A stretch of DNA of 64,000 bases from Nitzschia sp. DOCU1 (taxonomy: Eukaryota > Bacillariophyta > Bacillariophyceae > Bacillariales > Bacillariaceae), in NCBI GenBank assembly GCA_951394045.1, contig OX596000.1:372001-436000 (forward strand), given 5' to 3'. The notes under the pieces are model-generated. The model saw only the letters and a list, made by a program, of their open reading frames with translations. It did not search any database and was not told where the DNA came from. The position numbers and the translations under genes were made by a program. This document shows positions 39,718 to 50,458 of this stretch, in pieces. Every line of letters begins with the position of its first letter. Position 1 is the first letter of the stretch.

Positions 39718-41524
39718 CTAAACTCCAAAAATGATATTGTGAATCCACACGGAATCGTGCGCTTGAGGATTGGCCTTTTTTCCATTGTTCAAAGTGCGTT
39801 CCAAGTAGGCATGACTAGCATTGACGACGTACAATTCTCCAAAACCAAACTCGGTATTATCGCGATGTGCGACCCATTCTTCTGGTTGATCCGATACGGG
39901 ACCATCCGAATGAGAACTTCCACCGGTTCCCATAGTCAAATAAATGGGCCCAAGAACATAGGGTCGCTTTTGTTTCATGGGGACCGACCGGACGTAGGCA
40001 TGGACATGGCCTGATACGACTATATTCACGGCATGTTCGACAAAGAGGGGTTCCATATCTTGCATCATGAGCTCAGGATTGATTTCATCTCCGCGATACC
40101 AGTTGACAAGAGAAACAAAAAAGAAAACGTGGTGGCGGCGATGGTGAGGACGGGTAGTTCTTGTTGTTGGATACGTCGAGATGTAGCTGCGTCTTCTTCT
40201 TCTTACCGCTATGATCTTGAAAGGTGGTATGAAATGGACAATGAAATACCACCAGCAACCATGGTGTAAGGGTACGATTGACTCCAACTTCCAACTCTTG
40301 CTTGAGCCATTCATATTGGGCCGATCCTTTGGTCGTATTGGTATAAGAATTCAAAACAACAATTTGCAACGGCCCGTGTCGATAGGAATAGAACGAATTA
40401 CCATAGTCGTAGGTGGCCATGAATTCCGAAGGCCACGAACACTCATGTGTGGACAAGGATTCGTTGACAGGTTCCCGCAAGGCCTCGGCGATGCGATTGG
40501 GGTTTCGAAAGTACGATTCGTACGCTTGAAAGACTCGGAGCGTTTCTCCATCACATTCAATTTCATGATTGCCAGGCGTTACCAGCATTGGTATGGTCGA
40601 AACCAAAGGTTCCACCATGAGTAGCCAATTCTCCCATTGTGGCAAGTGACTGTTGGCATAGCTTATATCGCCTCCCACGAGGACTGCCGATAGGGGTGGT
40701 AAAGAGGGTACGGTTCTTCGATCCAACATGCCTTGCATGGTATAAAGACTATCCCAGGTATATCCCCAATCTGCCACAATGGCAATTCGAATCGGATCTG
40801 AGGGCAGAGGTGGTGTCGTGAAGTTGTAAAGAACGGCGTCCTTTCCCAACAAGGCGAGTGAGGGAAGATCGTCCGGTTTCTTGGAGTCGTTTGGCGGCAT
40901 GGCGGCGACTTGAATGGAGTACCAGTAGGATTCGCCACCGCCTTGCAATTCGGGAAGGATCACATGATGAATCCAACTGCTCGTATAGTAGGAACGATCA
41001 TAACTTAAAAAGTCAAACTGAATGGGCGATTCCACCGTTGCTGTAGCAGAGGATACGGAGGATGCTTGTTTCAAGAAGTTGGATGAAGAATTCAATTGCC
41101 CGCGTTGTCGCCCATACCATACAATGGGCATTACCACAGAAGAATGGCAATGTTCGGGCAAGGTGAAGGAGACAGTCATGTTGACTTTTTCGGCAGCATT
41201 CACATTGGTGGTGGGGCTCAAGTGCACATTGGAGGGTATACAAGAGTTCAAATAATATAGTCGGGAACCACGAAAAGTAGCTTGGACGCCGCCGGGAGCA
41301 AATACATGCAATCCGACAATAATGCCAGCCGCAGTGAGGGACAACATCAAGATGCCACCGAAAATACACCGGCGCCTGGAAGGAGGCGAAATCAAGGCCT
41401 TTCTTGACTTTTGCTGCGTTTTGTCGTTGTTGTTTTCTTTGTGCTCTGCTGTGGGCGAACAAGGTCCAGTAGTGGAAGCAGATTCTTCGTGCGATAGATC
41501 TTCGGTCGTTGTTGTTGTATTCAT
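39718..41524 (-). CDS. Purple acid phosphatase-like metallophosphoesterase, copy 2
   Basis: Exons 40207-41524 and 39718-40088 are separated by a 118-nt intron at the same position and phase as in copy 1 (after the HCP..H motif). The joined protein has 562 residues. A cytoplasmic tail of about 50 residues precedes a TM anchor (IFGGILMLSLTAAGIIVGLHVFA). The N-domain and motifs are ADWGYTW, GDISYAN, GNHEIECD, FHCPFH and GHVHAYVR. It closely resembles copy 1 (FRNPNRIA, YGNSFYSYRHG, TKGSAQYEWLK), so the pair arose by tandem duplication. It is head-to-head with copy 3. Confidence 0.9.
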
Positions 41525-42063
41525 GCTGAGGATTATTATTATTGACTCGAATCACGTTCCCAACCAACCATAAAATGTGGTTGCACAAGAAAAAGACGAT
41601 GGCAAACAAGATGGGTGGGGTATTCGTAGGTAGATGGAAAGGTTTGGCGAAGATAGACGGGGAGGCTCGGGCTTCCGCTTTGGGTAGTGCCTCTCCCCAA
41701 TCTATTCCGAATAGTACCACGATCGACGGGTGCGCACGTGCCACGGATTTCTTTTGGCGATGATGTGAAGTCATGGATTGATTTTGGCGACCAGTGAAAT
41801 TTTTGGGCACGCACACGTCGTGGAAGGCATGGCTTAACATACAGTATCACTGTACTACTCATGCATTCATACCATCATGCATACCCTTCCCAAATTCGCG
41901 GCCCGTAATAGATAGTGTTGCGAAGACGATGACATGAGATCCTTTGACGGCAATCGTATTCTGTTGTTGGCGTTAGTTTTGCCTCTCTTCTCGACGTAAA
42001 AGTCGCATCTCGGCTGCCTTTCAAATAACCACAGGAGCAACCGAAACGACAGCATTCGCAATC
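41525..42063. other. Shared divergent promoter of phosphatase copies 2 and 3
   Basis: 539 bp between two start codons on opposite strands. No coding feature is supported; a long minus-strand frame here continues antiparallel into copy 2 and is a shadow. Co-regulation (for example by phosphate) is possible but no element is identified. Confidence 0.4.
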
Positions 42064-43826
42064 ATGCCGTCGTCGTCGTCGTCTTCTTCTTCTTTTGTCG
42101 AAATGTTGAGCCGCGCCTTTTTGGCGGCCGCCGTGTGCATGGCGAGTGTCGTTGTCGCTCTACTGATCTGGGACCATACCGACGAGTCCACATTGTCGTC
42201 GCTGCTTCGATCTTCGAGTCACCATCATCCTAATCATCAATGGGCACTCGCACGGTTCGGCTTTCCTTCGGCCTTTGAAGATTCCTTGTACACGACTCCC
42301 AGGCAGCAAACCTGCCCTCCTCAACGAATCCACTTGACACAAGCGACCAATGTCAATGGAGAAGGTTTAGTCAATATGACATTGTCCTTCACTTTGCCCT
42401 ACAAGGAATGTACCAATGCGGTGGCGAGCGTCATGTATGGTCGTGGTTTGTTTCCAGATGGAACCTCCCAAGAAGAAGAGGTGATTCAATTTACCTATGA
42501 TCCCTCCGAACAAGTGAGGCCCGACTTGCACCGTTTTCAGAGTGATTGGATTCACCATGTCACATTACCACAAATACAAGCGGGTCGACAATTATATTGG
42601 TATCGCATTCTAGTAGTAGTTCGTTCCGACGATAATGTGATGGGAAGTCGTGGTGCGCATGCTGGACCCAAGATTCTTGCCACGGCTCCCGAACAGGACC
42701 TTTGGATTCGGCAGCGGGAAAATCCGTCGTCTTTGCTGTTGGGACACTCCACTGTTCATACCTTCATGACACCTCCCTTGGTTCATCAACCTACTTCCTT
42801 GGCACTGGTGGGAGATTTGGGACAAACCGAGAATTCCACCAAAACCATGAATCATATCTTGAGTGCGACACAACCTGTGAATGCCGACATTCCATTGTCG
42901 GCGCTCGTTATTGCAGGAGATTTGAGCTATGCCGATGGTGATCCTAGTCGATGGACAAGCTGGCTGGAATTAATGGTAAGTACTGGATAGTCTGGTTGGT
43001 ACCGATGGCACTCGATGTTTCCACTGACGAGTCCACGACAACAAAACAGGAACCTCTTTTGCGATCCCTTGCCTTGTTTTCAGTTCCCGGCAATCATGAA
43101 ATTGAATGTGACAAAACCACTCATCAAGTCTTTGGACAATATGAATCCTACTTTCGAAATCCCAATCGTTTGGGGGAGGCAGATCGTATGCCCATTCCTG
43201 ATGATTATCGACGCATCTTGTGGAATTGTTTAACGTCCTCCCAATTTCTGGGGCATTACAATTATGGCAATGCCTTTTGGTCGGTCAAACATGGCATGGT
43301 CCATATCATTGCTTTGAATTCATATACAAGTACCATGCCAGGATCGCCCCAATATACTTGGCTAGACCAGGAACTCCAGCAAGTGGATCGAACCGAGACG
43401 CCTTGGTTGTTGGTGTTTTTTCATTGTCCTCTTCATACCACTTTTCTTGGTCACAATGGAGAACTCAATCCACTTCTCATGTATGAGTCAATGGAATCCT
43501 TGTTTGTGGAATATCAAGTCAATATTGTCGTGTCCGGCCATGACCATGCTTACTTGAGAACCAAACCCATGGTCGGCCGAAACGTCGATCCCAAAGGTCC
43601 TGTGTATTTGACTTTGGGTGCCGGTGGAAATCGAGAACAACACAATAAAGGCTTTATTCACGATATACCGGAAGAATGGGTCGAAAAACGAGACTTGTCC
43701 GAATATGGATTTGGTCGCTTGCAAATTCCCAATGCGACGCATGCCCATTTGACCTGGGTCCGGGATGGTACCACGACGGAAGGTATCCGGGATGACGTGT
43801 GGTTGCCCAATCAATATTATCTCTAA
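42064..43826 (+). CDS. Purple acid phosphatase-like metallophosphoesterase, copy 3
   Basis: Exons 42064-42975 and 43050-43826 with a 74-nt GT-AG intron give 562 residues. The intron lies at a different place from copies 1 and 2 (before the GNHE motif), so this is an older paralogue or the introns were gained separately. Signal anchor AFLAAAVCMASVVVALLIW. Motifs: VGDLGQTE, GDLSYADG, PGNHEIECD, FHCPLHTTF and GHDHAYLR. The first motif is the canonical GDxG form, unlike ADWG in copies 1 and 2. The C-terminus ends LPNQYYL. A membrane-anchored secretory phosphatase is inferred. Confidence 0.9.
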
Positions 43827-44098
43827 TACGAACAACTCTAGACAATTTTGCAAAAGGTACAGCTAGAATGAACAAAATATGGCACTTGGATAGAGAACGT
43901 CAATGTCATTTTCATGGAAAGTCGGGTGACGCACCGTCGTCCGCCATTGACCCAGAATAGCGAGCGAGGAAACACCAGTTTGTCTATCATCGTTATTCCT
44001 AGGTGTTTGTGTTGTGTCTATTGTGCAGTGTGGGTGGAGTTGTCGGTAGCGTGGTTATGGGGGATGTGATGGTCACCGTTTTCGTCATGCCCTTATAA

Positions 44099-45049
44099 TT
44101 ATCGGTGATCGCCCGTGTTGCTGGACAAGACTCCAGTTTGTCGTGTATGAGTGGGCAAATTGTAATCGGCCACAAAGGCTGGATCCGGGTCAAAAAAGGT
44201 AATGTCGGCATTCGTATTCTTTCCGGCCAAGGAATTTCCCAAATCTTGCCACCAGTCAAAGCCGCCCCGTTCCATGATTCCTAAAAACCAAGGCGACCAA
44301 ATATGCTGTGGATCGGCCATCATTTGTTTTAGGTCTGCAATAGAAACATATTTGACATTGGCGACTTCGTCGGCATCGACTTGTAACTTGGGTTCTTCGG
44401 GCAATTGACAAAACAAAATGTAATCAACTTCATGTTCTCCCCAGGGTGCCATGCGTCCATGAGTTTGCGTATCACTGGCCCAATAATGAAAACGTGAAAT
44501 AAATTGAATTTGATCATGTTTCATGCTGGAAATTCCAAGTTCATGCTTCGCTTTGCGAATGGCCGCATGTTTAATGCCATCAAATTGGGGATAGGCGGCC
44601 GGTGTTACATCGACTTCGTTAGGTTGCATGCCCACCAAGGGATGACTGCAACACGTATTGGTCCATACCGAAGGAAAGGTGATTTTGGAGGGCGCTCGTT
44701 GTGTCAATAAGAGTTCGCCCTTGGCATTGAAAATAAACAAGGAAAAGGCGCGATGACAGATTCCTCGGGGCTGGTCGGGAGAAAAGGTGTGCGCCAACTT
44801 CTTGGAAACGACAGTATCTCGTACCAGCAAATCATTTTCATCGACCGTCACTAACATATCGGACTCCATCATGGCTTGTTGATCCATACCCAGTCCATAA
44901 TCCAAAGAGGTGGCCGCTTGTTTTAACGCTGGAGACGAAACAAATGTGCGACGCGGCTGAGAAGAAGAAAAGGCCGATGCTACCCGAGGAGACGCCAAGA
45001 GTGCGGCAAGGGCGGCTTGATAAAGGGATATGCGGAGGCCTCTCATCAT
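44099..45049 (-). CDS. IDI1: Isopentenyl-diphosphate delta-isomerase, plastid-targeted
   Basis: 316 residues. The leader is a signal peptide (LRISLYQAALAALLASPRV) ending in ASAF|SSSQPRR, the ASAF motif that directs proteins to secondary red-type plastids. Mature domain: SPDQPRGICHRAFSLFIFNA, TNTCCSHPL with the catalytic Cys, the Nudix-like HAAIRKAKHELGI, and WGEHEVDYILF with the second catalytic Glu. It interconverts IPP and DMAPP for isoprenoid, carotenoid and chlorophyll side-chain synthesis (the MEP pathway in plastids). The C-terminus extends about 30 residues beyond the usual end. It is convergent with phosphatase copy 3 and divergent from the dehydrogenase at 45321. Confidence 0.94.
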   Translation of the reverse strand: MMRGLRISLYQAALAALLASPRVASAFSSSQPRRTFVSSPALKQAATSLDYGLGMDQQAMMESDMLVTVDENDLLVRDTVVSKKLAHTFSPDQPRGICHRAFSLFIFNAKGELLLTQRAPSKITFPSVWTNTCCSHPLVGMQPNEVDVTPAAYPQFDGIKHAAIRKAKHELGISSMKHDQIQFISRFHYWASDTQTHGRMAPWGEHEVDYILFCQLPEEPKLQVDADEVANVKYVSIADLKQMMADPQHIWSPWFLGIMERGGFDWWQDLGNSLAGKNTNADITFFDPDPAFVADYNLPTHTRQTGVLSSNTGDHR

Positions 45050-45320
45050 AGTCGTTCTAGAGTCATCAAAAGAATGCCTATGGGAGTTTCTTCGTGAAAG
45101 TAGATGGAGGGAGAAAGTAATGGAACGGGCTTGCGATGCGATGAGTGTGATGCGTGTGGCGGTCGTGTGGCTATTGACATCATCGACTGGGACTTCAACT
45201 TGGTGAAAAGACCCGGATCTGCGTCACAATAAGACGGAGGACTGATGGGATGGCCCATAATATTGCCCCCATGCGAGCGTGCATGCCATTTCAACGATCC
45301 AAGACTTCGGTAGAGACGAA

Positions 45321-46859
45321 ATGTCGAAAGATTGCATAGAGGGCGAAGTAGAAAGTTCCACTCGTTCTTACGCCAATAGGACTTCACACATTGTCGATTT
45401 GAAAGAGCGAGGAAACACTCGGCGCAACGATCCTGTTGCTACGGGTGTTCATAAAATTACCTCCCCGACTAGCCAACTCAAACAAAGACGAGACCCCATG
45501 TCGTCGTTAAAGAAGCAGGGAATAACAAGAACATTATCTGTCGCCGCCCTGGAAGCTACCACCAAGTCGGCGATCCTATTGATCATGGTGATGGGGATTC
45601 TATGGAGCAATGTCAAGGTTTCAGCGCTATTGTTTCTTGGAACGAATATCCATTCCATGTTCTTAACAACTGGTACCGTAGAGAAACAAACCGAGGAAGC
45701 GTATCTTGCTAGATGGTACGGCAGAGACGAGCTCCAGACGATGAACATGATCCTGCCGCATGCATCATCAATGATCTGGACGATAATCCTCGCGATCTTT
45801 TCCTTTATGATCGGCATCCTTTTGTGGAACAATGTAGATGCTACCCCGGCACTTTGGATCTACGATGGTGTTACTCGTCTTTTGGGTGTATCAACAACGG
45901 AATCCTCCTTGGCGGGTCAAACGATTTGGATTGTGGGCGCATCGAGTGGAATTGGTGCGGCCGTAGTGCGGGAGCTAGCGCAGCTCTCGTCACCTCCTCG
46001 ACATATCATTCTATCAGCGCCAGAGCGTTGTGCCCCAGAAATGTATCAAATTGTCGACCAAGAGTGTAAACGTCAAGAATCTTCCAGAAAGAAAACGACA
46101 TTTTCAGTTGTTCCATACGACGCCCTGATTGCGGAATCTACTTCGTCCGTTGTTCAGAAAGCTATCGACTCGAGTCCGACAAAGTCAATCGACATTTTAG
46201 TTCAGAATAGCGGCATCTATCAAAGCCAGCCTGCCCTGGAAACTTCTTCGGAATATCGACGCAAACTATTTCGTATCAACGTGGAAGCACCCATTGAATT
46301 GAGTCAGGCCTTGATACTCCAAAATGGTTGGAAGGAACGCCACCGAGGACACATTGTCGTGGTATCCTCCATGATGGCCAAGGGGCCTCAAAGCTTGAGC
46401 TCGACATATGCAGCTACCAAGGCGGCTTTGAGAAGTTACTTTACAAGTTTGTCGTGTGAAGAATGGTCATGGCTCAAAGTCACCAACATTTTGCCTGGAG
46501 GCACCGATACCAACTTGTGGCAGCATGCCGAAGACCCCAAATCGCAACAAATTCGACCCGACAAGGGCACGCTCATGGCGCCACAACGAGTCGCACATTT
46601 AATGGTGCTAGCCATGGCTGCTAGACATTCCAATTGGCCTTTGGCATGGTTATTCTTTCACGAAGTTTGGATTTCCAAAAGCCTCGGCCTCACCTATGGC
46701 TTTTTGTCGCATTACGCGCCTACCCTGTTTTACTTTAGCAATCATTTGGTGGGTTTGGCTCGTGTCGAAGCTTGGAAAAAGTATCAAAGAGACATGCTGG
46801 AATTGCCTGCTTTGATACAGACTACCTTCAAAGTGCTGACGCACAAGAAATCTGTATAG
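45321..46859 (+). CDS. Short-chain dehydrogenase/reductase, membrane-anchored, copy 1
   Basis: 512 residues from the first in-frame ATG (45321). An N-terminal part of about 150 residues has hydrophobic segments (AILLIMVMGILW, IWTIILAIFSFMIGILLW) that the paralogue largely lacks. The Rossmann domain starts at IWIVGASSGIGAAVV (TGxxxGxG type). LVQNSGIYQS is the NNAG equivalent, and VVVSSMMAKGPQSLSSTYAATK carries the catalytic Ser and YxxxK. It resembles DHRS7-like membrane reductases, which usually use NADP(H) on lipids, retinoids or steroids. The true substrate is unknown. The C-terminus (HYAPTLFYFSNHLVGLARVEAWK) is conserved with the copy at 52094-53185. Confidence 0.88.
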   Translation: MSKDCIEGEVESSTRSYANRTSHIVDLKERGNTRRNDPVATGVHKITSPTSQLKQRRDPMSSLKKQGITRTLSVAALEATTKSAILLIMVMGILWSNVKVSALLFLGTNIHSMFLTTGTVEKQTEEAYLARWYGRDELQTMNMILPHASSMIWTIILAIFSFMIGILLWNNVDATPALWIYDGVTRLLGVSTTESSLAGQTIWIVGASSGIGAAVVRELAQLSSPPRHIILSAPERCAPEMYQIVDQECKRQESSRKKTTFSVVPYDALIAESTSSVVQKAIDSSPTKSIDILVQNSGIYQSQPALETSSEYRRKLFRINVEAPIELSQALILQNGWKERHRGHIVVVSSMMAKGPQSLSSTYAATKAALRSYFTSLSCEEWSWLKVTNILPGGTDTNLWQHAEDPKSQQIRPDKGTLMAPQRVAHLMVLAMAARHSNWPLAWLFFHEVWISKSLGLTYGFLSHYAPTLFYFSNHLVGLARVEAWKKYQRDMLELPALIQTTFKVLTHKKSV

Positions 46860-47100
46860 CCAAACAAAGTTACAAGCAGTAGTAGCTTTGGTCTCTGCCC
46901 GCTCAGATAACGCCAATGAGAGTAGTAAATGGTCCTTGGCGGACCACTTAGGGTTAGGATCAATTCCTTTTCAGCTTTCGCCCGAAAGATGCTCGCAGTA
47001 GACATTAGATTCTGCGGGCCTCAACTCCCACGCTCGCCACCCGTGCCTTCTGCCTCGTTTCTTCGGCTTGGATCGCTTTGCAGCACTTGGGTAGCTTTCA

Positions 47101-48480
47101 TCATATATGATCTTGTACATTACTCCACAAAACCGATTCCTGTTGATCATGGGCTTCATCATCCGAATCTCCATCAAATACATATTGAGCAAAGGCACCA
47201 CTGGCATTCGTGCCATCAAAAATATTAAAGAGACCCGCACTGTCGTTGCTATCATTGGATGCCACACTTGCCTTGCGACTAGCCATGCGCTTGAGAGAGG
47301 TCGCAATAAAGCGTGTACTCAGGCTGGCTTTCGAGAGGGATCTTCGGGGATTCGATTCCGTCACGGAACGGCTCGAACGAGATGGAAAAGAGGATTTATT
47401 CTCGGCGAGGCAGCTGTTAGTCGGGTCTTCGCTAGCAGTAGTAGAAGCGGCTTCCTTGGTAGTAGTATTTGCATCTTCCTGGTTCTGTTGTGTTATGGAC
47501 GCGGAGGATACAATTGTGGATGCTGGTTTATTCCCGGAGGCTTTGGTTCTGGAACCTTTGTAAGACGCACTCTTTTGGCTCGGCTTGACAATGACAACTC
47601 GAAAGTAGCGATACACCATGAAAATCCAAACGCCCATCAAATTCGTATTGATGACTGCTAAGAAGGCTGTCCCGTATAATTTCTTGTCGCCAATCCATTG
47701 CAGCCCATTGTTAATCCAGGCAAAGATATACGTCCAATACACACCCAGCAAGTACCAACCCGCTTGTCGAGCTACCACTTTTGAATCCAAGGGAAAGGAA
47801 GGTCGGCCTCCTCCATTTTGTCGGCGTCGGACATGGACATACATCACAATCATCATCACCGTCGGAAATAAGAGAATAAAAAGGCCTGGCAAACCCGCAA
47901 AAATCCAGGCCAACGTGACAATATTTTGTGGTCCCCGTTCACATGGCACTTCTCCTTCTGCATCCCCACATCCAAAAGGAATACTGTTGATCCAACATAA
48001 AAAATGTCCCGAAGGATTAAAGGCCTCCAAGTGTAACAAATAAAAGGCGGACCCGATCGGAAAAGCGTTGGCACCCAAATGAATATATTTCTCAATCCAT
48101 TTGTACTTGGTGGGATCAAAATTGTGCCGAACGGCCTCGAAACTGTACAGCGATAAAAAGCCATAATACAATGGAATCGCTAATTGGACTTGCAAAAAGA
48201 AACCTTGGGCGGTACAGGTCGCTATTGTGCCATTGGCGCCCCATACCGAAGACGATTCGGGCGGAACGGCAGCGGTCCCATAGAGGTACCAACCACAATA
48301 GACAATTAAATGCAGACTCAACGCCAAAATCAGGCGATGGTAGACACGATCTCGACTTTGAAATGCCTTGGTGGCCATGTACAAGGCTGCACACAGGGAA
48401 ACCCCCGACGCAATTCTCGAGGCAGTCGAGAGCGCTCGGGATTGACGCTCCGAAAATATCTCCTCTTCGGATGAACTCAT
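47101..48480 (-). CDS. Seven-helix receptor of the cAMP-receptor-like (cAR/GPCR) type
   Basis: 459 residues from the ATG at 48480. Seven hydrophobic helices: GVSLCAALYMATKAF, HRLILALSLHLIVYCGWYLYG, GFFLQVQLAIPLYYGFLSLYSF, WIEKYIHLGANAFPIGSAFYLL, NIVTLAWIFAGLPGLFILLFP to VMMIVMYVHV, WYLLGVYWTYIFAWINNGLQWI and AFLAVINTNLMGVWIFMVYRYF. The spacing and a long Ser/Thr-rich cytoplasmic tail (about 150 residues with many phosphorylatable sites) match Dictyostelium cAMP-receptor-like GPCRs. Cys in the extracellular loops (FLCWINSIPFGCGD..PCERG) could form disulfides. The ligand is unknown. Single exon. Confidence 0.75.
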   Translation of the reverse strand: MSSSEEEIFSERQSRALSTASRIASGVSLCAALYMATKAFQSRDRVYHRLILALSLHLIVYCGWYLYGTAAVPPESSSVWGANGTIATCTAQGFFLQVQLAIPLYYGFLSLYSFEAVRHNFDPTKYKWIEKYIHLGANAFPIGSAFYLLHLEAFNPSGHFLCWINSIPFGCGDAEGEVPCERGPQNIVTLAWIFAGLPGLFILLFPTVMMIVMYVHVRRRQNGGGRPSFPLDSKVVARQAGWYLLGVYWTYIFAWINNGLQWIGDKKLYGTAFLAVINTNLMGVWIFMVYRYFRVVIVKPSQKSASYKGSRTKASGNKPASTIVSSASITQQNQEDANTTTKEAASTTASEDPTNSCLAENKSSFPSRSSRSVTESNPRRSLSKASLSTRFIATSLKRMASRKASVASNDSNDSAGLFNIFDGTNASGAFAQYVFDGDSDDEAHDQQESVLWSNVQDHI

Positions 48481-49063
48481 TGTGTTGTGTTCAATTAAAA
48501 GACACACAATAGTAAGGATGCCAACAAGAGACAAGTGTTGTACCTTGTGGAGAAAGTAATCTGCAAGTGAGCAAAGACTTTAGAAACTACCAGGGTTTGT
48601 TTTGCCGATCAGCGAGTGTCGAGTCCGTCATCACAATGCCATTCTCTTGGCGGAATGCGACGTTGTTGGCGTGGCATAGTGAGGCGTGAGTGAGTGCGTT
48701 CCTGCACAAAGAAATATCACTCGCTATTTAGTGAAGAAAGACCTTAATTATTGATTGTGGGAGGGAAGATCGCGTCTTCTGTTCGACATGGTTCCATGAA
48801 TGGATTGGACGCATACTGGCTGCTGCATCCAACTTACCGGTAGTTTCCGGGACCGGGAAAGCCGTTAGAATATCGTTATGCCACCAAGACACCAACGCTG
48901 CCACACGTCATCATCCCATTGTGAAATTCCCCTGATGTGACAACCCTCATTTTCGTCCCCTTCCTTCAATTCCTTTGGCATCAAATGTCTCTCGCCATCA
49001 CCCACAACGCACAAGTTCATTTTGCATTTCAAGCGAGGCCCTCGTTCGGAAGACATCGATACG
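48481..49063. other. Divergent intergenic region, nothing recognised
   Basis: Separates the receptor gene (minus) from the FAR1/MULE-like gene (plus). No coding or repeat feature stands out. Confidence 0.4.
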
Positions 49064-50167
49064 ATGAGTGCGACGCAGGAGGAGGCGACCAACAACGAAT
49101 GGTATGCAAAAGATTTGTTTCTGGAAGTTCGTGCTTCCACTGACCCCGCCGAAACCCGTCCCATTTGGGTGGACGTTGCCTCTTGCATCTCCGACCAACA
49201 AGGGTTGCATGCCCCTCGTCCCAAGCTAGAAAAAGTAAGTTCCGTGACTCATTTGATTCCGAAAACGCCAGTGTGTGTTCCAATTTTTTCGCGTTCTAAC
49301 GTTCTAACGAAAACCTTGCACAACGTCAATTGTCATTTGTCTCGACCCTATTTGATTTTTTACTCTATCAGGAACCAAAGTGGTGGTTGCCCGACAGGTT
49401 CAATGACTTTTCACACAGGCTTGACATGTTGAAGTATGTCAAGGCGTCTTGTCATAAGCAGGGATTTGCTGTAATTTTGAGTGGGGACCTGACTACACAA
49501 AAGAACTTTCGAGCATTGAAATTATGTGCAAGAGGGCAAAAGTCGCACAGACTACAGACCCGAACAGGACAGCCCGACCTTTGAACAATAATGAGAAGTG
49601 CTCCTTCTGGTTTAAGGTTTTCTTTAGTGAGGTGCACAAGCGTTGGTTCCTGCTTCAAAATGGCCCCGGATGCATGAGACACTGTTTTCATGCCAAAGCA
49701 AACCCTGAGGATTTCGTCAAAGGCAAACCGAAACCAAGGAAGAGAAAGAGAAAGAAGGTGGATGAATCGGAACGTGCAAAACTACAAGTAAGTGTTCCAA
49801 TGCTAAGGGATAGACTGTCCGCTGAACGTTCTCATGTTCTAACTTTCTATTTATTGTTGTGCTCCAGAAGTCGGACATTTCTGATTCCGATGGAGGACTC
49901 GCCTTCTTTCCGGGAAATGACGACGATGGAAGCGAGACGAACAATGTTCTAATGTCTCGACTGACTGAATCTACTACAGCACCTTATTTGAAATTTCTTC
50001 CACTCTACACCGGTATTTGTGAACAAGTCGTCACCGAGGAACATCAAGCCATTGTGAAGGAAGGGCTGCAGGAAATCCTTCGGAAACTCTTGTTGACGAA
50101 CCGTAGAAAACGGGGTGATGATGGTCGACAAGCCCTAGCGGAACGAATTGGCCCTGCCTTTTACTAA
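49064..50167 (+). pseudogene. FAR1/MULE-like DNA-binding domain gene with one frameshift
   Basis: Three exons by splice sites: 49064-49234, 49372-49797 and 49868-50167 (introns 137 and 70 nt). Exon 2 carries WWLPDRFNDFSHRLDMLKYV..QGFAVIL, then a basic patch, then EKCSFWFKVFF..HKRWFL..GPGC..H. This order is the WRKY-GCM1/FAR1-type zinc-binding region found in Mutator-like transposases and domesticated relatives. The frame shifts by one base near 49538-49542, in a short A run; one extra A there would rejoin the two halves. The last exon is acidic then helical (QAIVKEGLQEILRKLL). It is either a decayed transposon-derived gene or a gene with a sequencing error. No transposase catalytic domain is present. 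Confidence 0.55.
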
Positions 50168-50458
50168 AACGTAAGGACGCTAGCACAATATTTCAATGAT
50201 AGCACTAAAAGTCTGAACTAAAAGCAAACGGGGCCAAGAACCGGAAGATTCCCAAGGTATCTTGCTACCTACACTACATACCGACACCATTATCGGTTTT
50301 TGATCGGAAGGTTCGAATCGTGGACGACCAGATGGACTCTAGAATCTGCTACCAGCGATCCTCAGCAGTAACGAAATGCATTCTCACTTACCGGTACATA
50401 ACTCTCTACATGCCAGTGACTACAACTACTTCTCTACTTTCTTATCCTTTCTTCGAAC

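Noticed and set aside
41013..41840. 275-residue minus-strand frame
   Set aside because: Overlaps phosphatase copy 2 in another frame and continues into its promoter; no domain is seen.
50305..50325. GGTTCGAATC, resembling a tRNA B box
   Set aside because: No matching A box or cloverleaf arms could be drawn around it.
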